From Flavobacterium sp. (GTDB taxonomy: Bacteria; Bacteroidota; Bacteroidia; Flavobacteriales; Flavobacteriaceae), in NCBI GenBank assembly GCA_029946065.1, contig JAQSDU010000014.1, positions 799,623 through 863,622 of the forward strand: DNA of 64,000 nt, given 5' to 3'. The position numbers were made by a program, and so were the translations under genes. Below the pieces are notes generated by a model. That model saw only the letters and a list, made by a program, of their open reading frames with translations. It was not told where the DNA came from and made no database searches. This document shows positions 1-9,431 of the stretch, piece by piece. Within the stretch, counting starts at the first letter, position 1, and the number at the start of each line of letters is the position of its first letter.

Positions 1-222
1 CATCAGCCCTGATAAAAGAATCTGTTTTTTAAGTTGTATCGCCCAATAAAAGAAAAATAATAAGTTCAAAATTAGCATCATAGGCAAAAACAAACTAAGA
101 ACCGACAAAAAAGGAAAAAGCTTTGGTGCCAGAAACGGCAAAATATAAGCAATGATCGTGAGTATAGTGAGCACTATATTCAGGACAAAAGTTACTTTAT
201 TGAACCAAGAGAGTTGCTTCAT
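1..222 (-). CDS. Partial CDS (C-terminus outside window): N-terminal membrane segment, possibly an endonuclease/exonuclease/phosphatase family protein
   Basis: Minus-strand ORF read by eye from ATG at 220-222: MKQLSWFNKVTFVLNIVLTILTIIAYILPFLAPKLFPFLSVLSLFLPMMLILNLLFFFYWAIQLKKQILLSGLM; at least two TM helices. Family guess is only by analogy to rhomboid-adjacent genes in Flavobacterium. Confidence 0.5.
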   Translation of the reverse strand, partial: MKQLSWFNKVTFVLNIVLTILTIIAYILPFLAPKLFPFLSVLSLFLPMMLILNLLFFFYWAIQLKKQILLSGLM

Positions 223-277
223 TGACCATGATAAATTATGAATCTACTAATCTACAAACAATTAACAAGAATGAAAA

Positions 278-1147
278 TTATTTTCCAGCTTTGAACAGAA
301 ATTCTTTTTCTTCTTTGGTAAGGCTGTCATAACCCGACTGGCTGATTTTGTCGAGAATTTCGTCAGTCTGCTGCTGGGTTTTGTCTTTTGCAATGATTTT
401 TGAGGCAGTCTTTTTTGCAATCGGTTTCTTGTAATTCCTATACACTTTCTTGAACGGCGTTTTCTTTTCCGGTTTAAATATATTCACAAAAAAAACAATG
501 ATTCTGGTGACGACTTGACTTATATCGAAACCATTCTGGAGTAATTTTATATAGGTAAATCCGAAGAAAGCGCCGCCCAAATGTGCAATATGACCTCCAG
601 GATTTTCCAATCGCATTTGTATCAAATCCAAAAGCAAAATGACGGTAGTAATATGCCAGAGCTTCACATTTCCAATTAATAATAATCTTACATACCGCAT
701 TGGGCTATAAGTTGTTGCTGCAACCAAAACTGCCATGATTGCACCAGATGCCCCAACCATTGGCAACGGATCGTAATGCAAAACATAAAAGCCGACAATA
801 AAAACACCACCGGCAAAAATCGCACTTAAAAGATATAAACCTAAAAATTGCTTGTCGTTGAAATAAGTCAGAAACAATTGCGACGAAAAATTAAGCACCA
901 TCATGTTGAATAGCAAATGCCAAAATGAACCGTGCAGGAAGGCATAAGTTAACAATGTCCATGGATAAAGCAATACTTCACTAGGATTTGAAGAAAGTGA
1001 CAGCCAATGCGGATAATAAAATTCTCTGGTTTTAAAGTCACAAAAAATGGCAACCGAGATAATAAAAATCCCGACATTCAGATAAATTAGCTTTTCTGCC
1101 AATCCACCAATACGGTAATTGAATTTTATATCTTTTAGGATGCTCAT
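278..1147 (-). CDS. Rhomboid family intramembrane serine protease
   Basis: HGSFWHLLFNMMVL, GASGAIMA (catalytic Ser) and HIAHLGG (catalytic His) motifs in a multi-TM protein. Confidence 0.92.
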   Translation of the reverse strand: MSILKDIKFNYRIGGLAEKLIYLNVGIFIISVAIFCDFKTREFYYPHWLSLSSNPSEVLLYPWTLLTYAFLHGSFWHLLFNMMVLNFSSQLFLTYFNDKQFLGLYLLSAIFAGGVFIVGFYVLHYDPLPMVGASGAIMAVLVAATTYSPMRYVRLLLIGNVKLWHITTVILLLDLIQMRLENPGGHIAHLGGAFFGFTYIKLLQNGFDISQVVTRIIVFFVNIFKPEKKTPFKKVYRNYKKPIAKKTASKIIAKDKTQQQTDEILDKISQSGYDSLTKEEKEFLFKAGK

Positions 1148-1150
1148 GAA

Positions 1151-1954
1151 TTAATTCCAGCGTTTGTGGTTGTATCGATTATTTCGCCATGTCCACATCA
1201 TGATAAATCCGATAAGTGCACCGCCAATATGTGCAAAATGCGCCACATTATCACCCGAAAAAGAAGTTACTCCTAAAAACAAATCAATTAAAACTATAAT
1301 TGGGACAAAGTATTTTGCCTTAATTGGAACCGGAATAAAAAGCATCGCGAGCTCGGCATCTGGGAACATAAATGCAAAAGCAATTAACAATCCATAAATT
1401 GCGCCGGAAGCACCAACCATCTGCCCTTGTGACTGCTTCGTGGCTTCAAATAAAGCGTTGAAATTTTCCTGATTTAATAATTGTAATTTTCCAAGATTTT
1501 CAAGAAACGGTTTTAAAGCATCTTCAAGGAGTGTACCGCTGTAATACTGTCCTTCTACGATATTAAAATTTAATATCTGTCGGATTGCATCACTTGACAA
1601 ATTAAGGTCAGCAGCAGCTTTTAATGTCTGATGAATCTCGAAATAATTGACACCCATCTGAAATACTGCAGCACCAAATCCACAAGAAAAATAAAAGAAA
1701 AGAAACCTCTTGGTACCCCAAAAACGTTCTAAAACAGAACCAAATGAAACCAAAGCAAACATATTAAATGCAATATGCATCACAGAGCCGTGCATGAACA
1801 TATGCGTGATAAGTTGCCAAATTTGGAAATTATTATTTTCAAAATAGTGCAAAGCAAAAAGATTATCAATTGGTTCAATAAATTGCGCAGCAATAAAAAC
1901 CATTACATTAATAATCAACAACTGTTTAACAGTTGGCGTCATGTTGTCCATCAT
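1151..1954 (-). CDS. Rhomboid family intramembrane serine protease (second copy, with a long inter-TM insertion)
   Basis: HGSVMHIAFNMFAL, GASGAIYG, VAHFAHIGGALIGF motifs. Confidence 0.92.
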   Translation of the reverse strand: MMDNMTPTVKQLLIINVMVFIAAQFIEPIDNLFALHYFENNNFQIWQLITHMFMHGSVMHIAFNMFALVSFGSVLERFWGTKRFLFFYFSCGFGAAVFQMGVNYFEIHQTLKAAADLNLSSDAIRQILNFNIVEGQYYSGTLLEDALKPFLENLGKLQLLNQENFNALFEATKQSQGQMVGASGAIYGLLIAFAFMFPDAELAMLFIPVPIKAKYFVPIIVLIDLFLGVTSFSGDNVAHFAHIGGALIGFIMMWTWRNNRYNHKRWN

Positions 1955-3804
1955 AAGGCAAATTTTTTATCTATATCTTCCACACGCATCGTGATGAAAG
2001 TGGGTTTTTGAAATGGTGAAACATTTGGTTCCTTGCAGGCGAAAAGTCCGTTAACGAGATTTTCCTGCTCTTTTTCGGTCAAATAAGTGCCGGTCTTTAC
2101 CGCAAGACTTCTGGCCATCGATTTGGCAATGCTGTCATTTTGGCAAAAACTGTTCTCGGGAACTTCTTCTTGCAAATCGCTCAACAATTGTTCCAATACG
2201 ATCGAAACCTCGCTTTCGGAAACATTGACAGGCAAACCTGAAATCACAACATGATCTTCGTGCGTTTCCTCAAAAACAAATCCGGTATTGACGAGCGAAC
2301 TTTTCAATTCGGCGATCAATGCCATTTCTGAATAAGAGAAATACAAATTCAGCGGAAAAAGCAATTGCTGACTTGCCGCTTGATTAACCGTAATATTCGT
2401 AAGAAATTGCTCGTACAAAATTCTTTGGTGCGCCCGCTGCTGGTCCATAATCACCATTCCTGATTTTATCGGACTGACAATATATTTTTTATGGAGTTGA
2501 TAGGTTTTGGTAACGGTTTGCTCCATTTCGCTTTCGTCGAACAATGAAGCAGTAAATTCTTCCGTTTCAAACTGCATCGGTGGCTGATCGGCAATCGTTT
2601 CGGTATCTTGTCGCAATCCGACGTATAACGACTGCCAATTGTTAGTTTCCGGCTTTTTATAAGTATTGCTTCCAAAAGGTCGCGAAGGTTTTTCTTCAGC
2701 AAACGGATTGAAATTTCCATCCACCTGAATCGTCGGCACAGCAGCTTCCATGTCTTTATAATGATACGGCGTATCGAGATTTGAATCGCGCTCAAAATCC
2801 AATACTGGTGCGACATTAAATTGCCCTAGGCTATGTTTTATCGACGATCTCAAAATCGCATAAAGTGCATGTTCATCGTCAAATTTGATTTCTGTTTTTG
2901 TCGGATGAATATTAATATCGATGGCATTCGGCGGTACATCAAGGTATAAAAAATAACTCGGTTGACTGCCGTCTTTCAGTAATCCTTCATAAGCTGCCAT
3001 AATCGCATGATGCAAATAGCCACTTTTTATAAATCGGTCATTAACGAAAAAAAACTGCTCACCCCTACTCTTTTTGGAGAATTCGGGTTTGCTGACGAAA
3101 CCCTGAATTGTCACAATTTCGGTAGTTTCCTGAACCGGAACCAGTTTTTCATTGGTCTTTCCGGCAAAAACATTCACGATGCGCTGCCTTAAATTCGACT
3201 GCGGAAGGTTGAACATTTCGCCGCCATTATGGTACATCGTAAAATGAATGTTAGGATGTGCCAAAGCGACGCGCTGGAATTCATCAATAATATACCTTTG
3301 CTCGACGGTATCCGATTTTAGGAAATTGCGCCTTGCGGGAATATTAAAAAACAAATGTTTGATAGAAAACGAAGTGCCTTTTGGCAAAACCGCCACATCC
3401 TGACTGATAAATTTGCTGCCCTCGATGATGATGTGTGTACCTAGCTCTTCTTGATCTTGTTTGGTTTTGAGTTCTACATGTGCAATGGCCGCAATCGATG
3501 CCAAAGCTTCGCCACGAAATCCTTTGGTGTGCAAAGCAAATAAATCTTCTGCCACACGTATTTTGGAGGTAGCATGTCTTTCAAAACACATCCTAGCATC
3601 GGTAACACCCATTCCTAGGCCGTTGTCGATCACCTGAATCAATGTCTTTCCGGCATCTTTGATGATGAGTTTGATATCGGTAGCTTTCGCATCAACAGCA
3701 TTTTCAAGTAATTCTTTTACGGCAGAAGCAGGTCTTTGCACGACTTCTCCGGCAGCAATTTGGTTGGCAACATGGTCTGGAAGTAACTGGATTATACTGG
3801 ACAT
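1951..3804 (-). CDS. mutL: DNA mismatch repair protein MutL
   Basis: MSSIIQLLPDHVANQIAAGEVVQRPASAVKELLENAVDAKAT...; GHL ATPase motifs (DNGLGM, GFRGEALASI). Start placed at MSSII rather than the longer ORF start at 3828. Confidence 0.96.
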   Translation of the reverse strand: MSSIIQLLPDHVANQIAAGEVVQRPASAVKELLENAVDAKATDIKLIIKDAGKTLIQVIDNGLGMGVTDARMCFERHATSKIRVAEDLFALHTKGFRGEALASIAAIAHVELKTKQDQEELGTHIIIEGSKFISQDVAVLPKGTSFSIKHLFFNIPARRNFLKSDTVEQRYIIDEFQRVALAHPNIHFTMYHNGGEMFNLPQSNLRQRIVNVFAGKTNEKLVPVQETTEIVTIQGFVSKPEFSKKSRGEQFFFVNDRFIKSGYLHHAIMAAYEGLLKDGSQPSYFLYLDVPPNAIDINIHPTKTEIKFDDEHALYAILRSSIKHSLGQFNVAPVLDFERDSNLDTPYHYKDMEAAVPTIQVDGNFNPFAEEKPSRPFGSNTYKKPETNNWQSLYVGLRQDTETIADQPPMQFETEEFTASLFDESEMEQTVTKTYQLHKKYIVSPIKSGMVIMDQQRAHQRILYEQFLTNITVNQAASQQLLFPLNLYFSYSEMALIAELKSSLVNTGFVFEETHEDHVVISGLPVNVSESEVSIVLEQLLSDLQEEVPENSFCQNDSIAKSMARSLAVKTGTYLTEKEQENLVNGLFACKEPNVSPFQKPTFITMRVEDIDKKFAL

Positions 3805-4009
3805 TCTCGTATTTACATTGACTTTCAAAGTTAAACAAATATTTGAAAGTAGTCGAATGATGAAAAGGCGAAAATCATAAAGTTTTACACAAAAAGCACA
3901 ATGGCAAATCCCAAATCTTCACTTATAAATTTCGATTTTTAAAGGTCCAAACATCAGAAGCTTTTAAAATTTGGAATTTACTTGTTTTTGGGGATTTGTC
4001 TTTTGGGAT

Positions 4010-4528
4010 TTATTTCCTAAAACCTTGTATCGGTGCAACTCTTGAAGTCTTTCTTAGTTGCGCCATTTTTATCGCGGCAATCGCTGCTTCAGTGCCTTTA
4101 TTGCCATGAATACCACCACTTCTGTCGATAGATTGCTGTTCGGTATTGTCGGTCAATAAGCAGAAAATCACAGGAACATCGCCTTGCACATTCAAGTCCT
4201 TGATGCCTTGTGTCACGCCTTCACAAACGAATTCAAAATGCATCGTTTCTCCTTTAATGACACAGCCGATGGTAATGACCACATCTGGCTTTTGGGTTTC
4301 GATCATTTTCTTCGCACCATAAATAAGCTCGAAGCTTCCTGGAACATCCCAACGAAGTATATTTTCCGGAAGCGCACCACAATCCAATAATGCCGTTTTA
4401 GCACCATCAAAAAGACCGTTGGTCACGTGATCATTCCATTCTGAAACAACAATCCCAAACCGAAAATCTTTCGCATTTGGGATTGTGTTTTTATCGTAAT
4501 TGGATAAATTTTTATTTGCTGTAGCCAT
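4010..4528 (-). CDS. ribH: 6,7-dimethyl-8-ribityllumazine synthase
   Basis: FGIVVSEWNDHVTNGLFDGA, VPGSFELIYGAKKM, GCVIKGETMHFEFVCEGV. Confidence 0.95.
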   Translation of the reverse strand: MATANKNLSNYDKNTIPNAKDFRFGIVVSEWNDHVTNGLFDGAKTALLDCGALPENILRWDVPGSFELIYGAKKMIETQKPDVVITIGCVIKGETMHFEFVCEGVTQGIKDLNVQGDVPVIFCLLTDNTEQQSIDRSGGIHGNKGTEAAIAAIKMAQLRKTSRVAPIQGFRK

Positions 4529-4601
4529 ATTTATCAGGTTGCAGGCCGCAGATTACAGTTTGGCAGCACTGAATACTACCATCTGACCACTGCTGTCTGA
4601 T

Positions 4602-5384
4602 TTATTGTGCCAGACCAATCAAAGCATCAATACCTTGAGCATCTGCACTGCTGCTATAATTGTCCTTAACATTTTGGAAGTTTTTGAGTGCTTCTGCTTT
4701 GTTTTTCAAGGCCAATTGAATTTTTCCTGCTTTTACAAGGTAACGCGGTGTAGTCACATCATTTTTGTTCATTTCTGAAGCTTGTGTGTAATATTCCAAC
4801 GCTTTTTTAAGGTCGTTTTTCTCTGCATAAGCATCGCCTAAACATCCTTTTGCATAAACACTTACAACTGCATCTTCCGCTTTGAATTGCTCCAAATAAG
4901 TAATCGCTTTGTCATACTGTTTTGTGTAAAGATAAGCCATACCTGCATTGTAAGCGGCAAGATTTCCAGCTTTCGTTCCCGAATATTCATCGGCAAGCGC
5001 TACGAAACCTCTTTTACCTTCGGCACCGTTTAACGCTAATTTGAATAAAGAATCACTTTTTACGCCTGTCAAAGCCGAGTCGAAATTTTTCTGAGCAGTG
5101 TACATTTCGTTCGTCGCTTCAACTTCTTTCGGCTCTTGAATGAATTTATTATAAGCAAAATAACCAACTACGGCTAAAGTGATTACCAAAACGGCTCCGA
5201 AAATTACTTTTGAATTTTTCTCTACAAATGCTTCTGTTCTTGAAGCAGTTTCGTCAAGCGTATTGAAAACGCCTGCGGTTGTGCTATCTTTCTCTTCAAC
5301 GTTCACATCTTCAATATAATTATCGTCCAGTTTTTCCTCTTTCGGTTTTGGTGCTTTATATCCTCTTTTGTTATAGGTTGCCAT
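4602..5384 (-). CDS. Tetratricopeptide repeat protein with single TM anchor
   Basis: N-terminal acidic cytosolic segment, TM (VIFGAVLVITLAVVGYFAYNKF), TPR-like repeats. Confidence 0.8.
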   Translation of the reverse strand: MATYNKRGYKAPKPKEEKLDDNYIEDVNVEEKDSTTAGVFNTLDETASRTEAFVEKNSKVIFGAVLVITLAVVGYFAYNKFIQEPKEVEATNEMYTAQKNFDSALTGVKSDSLFKLALNGAEGKRGFVALADEYSGTKAGNLAAYNAGMAYLYTKQYDKAITYLEQFKAEDAVVSVYAKGCLGDAYAEKNDLKKALEYYTQASEMNKNDVTTPRYLVKAGKIQLALKNKAEALKNFQNVKDNYSSSADAQGIDALIGLAQ

Positions 5385-5405
5385 TTATTATAATTTAGTG
5401 AGGTG

Positions 5406-5413
5406 CAAAAATA
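5406..5413 (-). promoter_or_regulatory. Bacteroidota -7 promoter element TAnnTTTG (TATTTTTG) for the TPR gene
   Basis: caaaaata on + strand, 22 nt upstream of ATG at 5384. Confidence 0.4.
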
Positions 5414-5540
5414 AAATTTTTATTCAAATCTAAAAGATGTTTTGTCGTTATTTTTCAATAATTTGCACAGGTCAAAAAAACAGCTACTTCTTTTTCGTGT
5501 AAACGAAACAAAAAAATCAGTATTCACAAGGGTTTACACA

Positions 5541-6620
5541 ATGTATTTAAAAAAAATTTCTTTATTCAATTATAAAAATTTTTCGGAAATCAATTTCGAT
5601 TTTGACTCCAAAATCAATTGCTTTGTGGGAAAAAACGGCATCGGCAAAACCAATGTGCTCGATGCCATCTACCATCTGTCTTACGGGAAGAGTTATTTTA
5701 ATCCGCTCGCCGTTCAGAATATCCGCCATAATGAAGAATTTTTCGTGATTGACGGCGAATTTGAAAAAGACGAACGCACCGAACAAATCGTCTGCAGCCT
5801 CAAAAAAGGACAGAAAAAAATCCTGAAACGCAACGGAAAACCGTATGAGAAATTTTCAGATCATGTTGGCTTTATTCCGCTCGTAATTATCTCACCTGCC
5901 GACCGCGATTTGATTGTTGAAGGCAGCGAAACCCGTCGAAAATTCATCGACAGCGTCATCTCACAATCCGATTCTGCTTATCTACAGCAACTCATTCAAT
6001 ACCAAAAAGTACTCAGCCAGCGCAATGCCTTGTTAAAATATTTCGCACTCAACCACGTGTATGAAACCGAGACTTTGTCTATATATAATGGACAACTAAA
6101 CGCACTTGCAGCGGAAATTTTCGAAAAGCGAAAACAATTCCTCGAAGCTTTTATCCCTATTTTCAACCAACATCACAAAGCAATAACCGGCTCGAAAGAA
6201 ACCGTACAGTTGGTCTATGAAAGTCATTTGCATGAAAAACCGTTATTGACACTTTTGGAAGAAAATATCAGCAAAGACCGTGCATTGCATTACACCAGCG
6301 TTGGCATTCACCGTGATGATCTGGCTTTTGAAATCGACCACTATTCTATCAAAAAATTCGGATCACAAGGACAACAAAAGTCATTTCTCATAGCTTTAAA
6401 ACTCGCCCAATTCGAATTCATCAAAAAACACAGCGGTCAAAAACCGATTTTATTGTTCGATGACATTTTCGATAAGCTCGACGAATCGCGTGTAGGAAAA
6501 ATAATCGAAATGGTCAATAATGACGATTTTGGACAGTTGTTTATTTCGGATACGCATCCGGAACGCACCGAAAGCATTGTAAAATCGACACATCAGACTT
6601 ATACTATCTTCAACTTATAA
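5541..6620 (+). CDS. recF: DNA replication and repair protein RecF
   Basis: [53 protein letters not shown]; Walker [15 protein letters not shown] track begins upstream at 5442; ATG at 5541 fits the family N-terminus. Confidence 0.93.
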   Translation: MYLKKISLFNYKNFSEINFDFDSKINCFVGKNGIGKTNVLDAIYHLSYGKSYFNPLAVQNIRHNEEFFVIDGEFEKDERTEQIVCSLKKGQKKILKRNGKPYEKFSDHVGFIPLVIISPADRDLIVEGSETRRKFIDSVISQSDSAYLQQLIQYQKVLSQRNALLKYFALNHVYETETLSIYNGQLNALAAEIFEKRKQFLEAFIPIFNQHHKAITGSKETVQLVYESHLHEKPLLTLLEENISKDRALHYTSVGIHRDDLAFEIDHYSIKKFGSQGQQKSFLIALKLAQFEFIKKHSGQKPILLFDDIFDKLDESRVGKIIEMVNNDDFGQLFISDTHPERTESIVKSTHQTYTIFNL

Positions 6621-6694
6621 ACTTCCTGCCCGATTTTATACAAATATGGCAAGTAAAGCCTTCAATAATATAAATTTAACTGCGACAGTACTAA

Positions 6695-6896
6695 GTAATA
6701 ATATTTATAGCTACGTAATTATATTTATATAAATGAAACATTATTTTAATCTATTGTATTAAATTTTTGAAATAAAACAATAAAATTTTATACCAATGAA
6801 ATAATGCAAATTATCAATGTAATGATATTTATATCATAGTAATAATATTCATACTACAGTAATGCTATTTTATATAATCGTAATTTTATAAGCCAG
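6695..6896. repeat. Degenerate ~20-bp tandem repeat (gtaataatatttatagctac-like), two blocks
   Basis: Units at 6695-6714, 6715-6734, 6819-6838, 6839-6858, 6859-6879, then a partial unit from 6880. Confidence 0.55.
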
Positions 6897-6993
6897 TTAC
6901 ACTCCTTGATTTGCAGCATATTTTAATCATAAATTAATGTTAAAAAAAATAAAAAATACTTACTTTAGCACCTTAATTTATAATCTGATTGCA

Positions 6994-7686
6994 ATGAAAT
7001 CAAGTTTTTCCATTGTTGTACTTATCGCTTTGGTCATCGCATCATGCACAGCCCAAACAACAAAAACACAAACGATTCCGGCAACAGCTTTCGCCGAGAA
7101 AATAAAAACTACAACCAATCCGCAAATTATTGATGTGCGCTCGCCAGAAGAATTTACTTCGGGACATCTTGACAATGCGACCAATATCAACTGGAATGGA
7201 GCTGATTTTGAAGGTAAAATCAAAGAATACGACAAATCAAAACCAATTTTTGTTTATTGCATGAGCGGTGGAAGAAGTCATGCCGCAGCGGCAAAAATGG
7301 AAGCTGCAGGTTTCACCAATATATATGAACTTCAAGGCGGCATCCTGAAATGGAACGCTGCCGGACTCGGAAAACCAACCGATAAAATCATCGGTATGTG
7401 TCCGCAAGAATTTGGTGATTTGATTAAAACCGACAAAAAAGTGCTCGTGAATTTTTATGCCGAATGGTGTGAGCCATGCAAAAAAATGGCTCCTTATATT
7501 ACCAAAATGGAAAAAGAATTGGCAGACAAAGTAGTTATTGTAAGGCTCAATGCCGACGAAAATAAAACCATGATCAACGAAATGAAAATCGATGAACTTC
7601 CAGCGCTTTTTATCTATGAAAATGGAAAAATAATCTGGAAACACAACGGTTTTATCAGTGAAGAAGATTTAAAAAAGCAATTATAA
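6994..7686 (+). CDS. Predicted lipoprotein: rhodanese-thioredoxin fusion
   Basis: MKSSFSIVVLIALVIASC lipobox; rhodanese DVRSPEEFTSGHL...VYCMSGGRSHAAA; thioredoxin FYAEWCEPCKKMAP. Start at 6994 matches the signal peptide better than 6937. Confidence 0.88.
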   Translation: MKSSFSIVVLIALVIASCTAQTTKTQTIPATAFAEKIKTTTNPQIIDVRSPEEFTSGHLDNATNINWNGADFEGKIKEYDKSKPIFVYCMSGGRSHAAAAKMEAAGFTNIYELQGGILKWNAAGLGKPTDKIIGMCPQEFGDLIKTDKKVLVNFYAEWCEPCKKMAPYITKMEKELADKVVIVRLNADENKTMINEMKIDELPALFIYENGKIIWKHNGFISEEDLKKQL

Positions 7687-7687
7687 T

Positions 7688-8365
7688 ATGCTCGCTACAG
7701 CATCCATACAATTTTTAAACGAACTGAAAGCCAACAACAACCGCGACTGGTTTTTGGCGCAAAAAAAACGTTATGAAATATACAAAGCCGACTATCACAA
7801 ACTGGTCGCTGATTTTCTCGATGCCATGAAACCACTCGATCCGGCATTGGAATTGCTTGAAGTCAAACATTGTACATTCCGTATCAATCGCGACATCCGA
7901 TTCTCCAAAGACAAATCACCCTATAAAGACCACATGGGTTTGTGGTTCTCCTCGGGTGCGAAAGGTGCCAATCGTGCCGGATACTATGTTCATATTGCAC
8001 CAACAGGTAGTTTTGTCGCCGGCGGATTTTACCAACCCGATGCCGATGAACTAAAAAAAGTACGCAAAGAAATCGCTTTCTTTTATGAGGATCTAGAAGC
8101 CATTGTAAACGAAAAAAACTTCAAATCGATATACGGAAAACTTGAAAAAAACGAAAACAATTCCCTCAAAACCGTACCGAAAGGTTACGAAAAAGACCAT
8201 CCGGCAATTGAATTCTTGAAATTGAAAAGTTTCACCGCAACGCATAGTTTCGAGATTTCTGAAGCAACCAAAAGAGATTTCGTTGCGCAAACATCGCAAA
8301 AACTCATTGCATTGAAACCGCTTATAGACTTCGTTAACCGCGCTTTGACCACAGACGAATTCTAA
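7688..8365 (+). CDS. DUF2461 family protein
   Basis: FLNELKANNNRDWFLAQKKRYE, FRINRDIRFSKDKSPYKDHMGLWFSSG family motifs. Confidence 0.88.
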   Translation: MLATASIQFLNELKANNNRDWFLAQKKRYEIYKADYHKLVADFLDAMKPLDPALELLEVKHCTFRINRDIRFSKDKSPYKDHMGLWFSSGAKGANRAGYYVHIAPTGSFVAGGFYQPDADELKKVRKEIAFFYEDLEAIVNEKNFKSIYGKLEKNENNSLKTVPKGYEKDHPAIEFLKLKSFTATHSFEISEATKRDFVAQTSQKLIALKPLIDFVNRALTTDEF

Positions 8366-9429
8366 TGAAACAAAGAAAAATCCTCTTTCTCGGAGAATCA
8401 TATCGCGCCGATGCCATCACTTGGATGGACGGCCTGAAAGAATTCGGAAACTTCGAAATTATTACTTGGGAACTCAAAACCCCAAGCAATGGCATTGTCA
8501 ACCGTATTAAAAGGATTTTTGAATTCAAGCTGGCATTTTTCAGTATAAAAAAACTGATTAAAAAACACAATCCTGATATGGTGATTGCAGAACGTACAAC
8601 AAGTTATGGTTTTTTAGCGGCACTTTCTGGCATAAGACCGGTTGCTATCGCACAGCAAGGACGCACCGATTTGTGGCCTGAAAATTCCATTTTATTGCCC
8701 TTCAAACGGATCATACAAAATTATGCCTTCAAAAAAGCAGATATCATCCACGCTTGGGGTCCAGTAATGACATTTTCGATGATAGAAGCCAATGTCGATA
8801 TGGAAAAAGTACTAATCTTACCAAAAGGCATCAAACTTGAAGTTTTTAAAAACGGCGACAAACCGGAAGCAAAATTAAACGCCATCGTCACCCGCTCCTT
8901 ACAACCGGAATATAGGCACGATACAATTTTAAAAGCTTTTGATCGCTTAAACCAAAAAGGAGTTGATTTCGTACTTACCATCGTTGGAGATGGTACCGAA
9001 CTCAAAAATCTTAAAAAACTGGCTAAAAAACTGAACATTTCCGAACGAGTGCATTTTACAGGAAGAATCCTGAATTCCGACTTACCACAACTGCTACAAC
9101 AATCCAATTTCTATTTGAGTATGCCTATTACCGAAGGCGTTTCGGCTTCTTTATTTGAAGCGATGGCAGCAGGTTGTTATCCTGTTGTGACCGACATTCC
9201 GGGAAATCAAAGCTGGATCAACCACCGTGAAAACGGACAATTAATTGAAATTGACAATGTCGAAATGCTTGCCGATGAACTCATTTGGGCATATGAAAAT
9301 ATAGATTACAGAAAAAAAGCCGTAACCGACAACCGGAAGTTCGTCGAACAAAATGCAGATTACAACACCAATATGAAAATTATTGCCGACCGTTACCACC
9401 AATTAATTAACACTTTTGAAACCGTTTAG
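8365..9429 (+). CDS. Glycosyltransferase family 4-like protein
   Basis: LTIVGDGTELKNLKKLAKKLNISERVHFTGRI, SMPITEGVSASLFEAMAAGCYPVVTDIPGN; start overlaps the upstream stop (TAATG). Confidence 0.9.
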   Translation: MKQRKILFLGESYRADAITWMDGLKEFGNFEIITWELKTPSNGIVNRIKRIFEFKLAFFSIKKLIKKHNPDMVIAERTTSYGFLAALSGIRPVAIAQQGRTDLWPENSILLPFKRIIQNYAFKKADIIHAWGPVMTFSMIEANVDMEKVLILPKGIKLEVFKNGDKPEAKLNAIVTRSLQPEYRHDTILKAFDRLNQKGVDFVLTIVGDGTELKNLKKLAKKLNISERVHFTGRILNSDLPQLLQQSNFYLSMPITEGVSASLFEAMAAGCYPVVTDIPGNQSWINHRENGQLIEIDNVEMLADELIWAYENIDYRKKAVTDNRKFVEQNADYNTNMKIIADRYHQLINTFETV

Positions 9430-9431
9430 TT

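Noticed and set aside
7237-7644. 135-aa antisense ORF
   Set aside because: Antisense to the rhodanese-thioredoxin gene.
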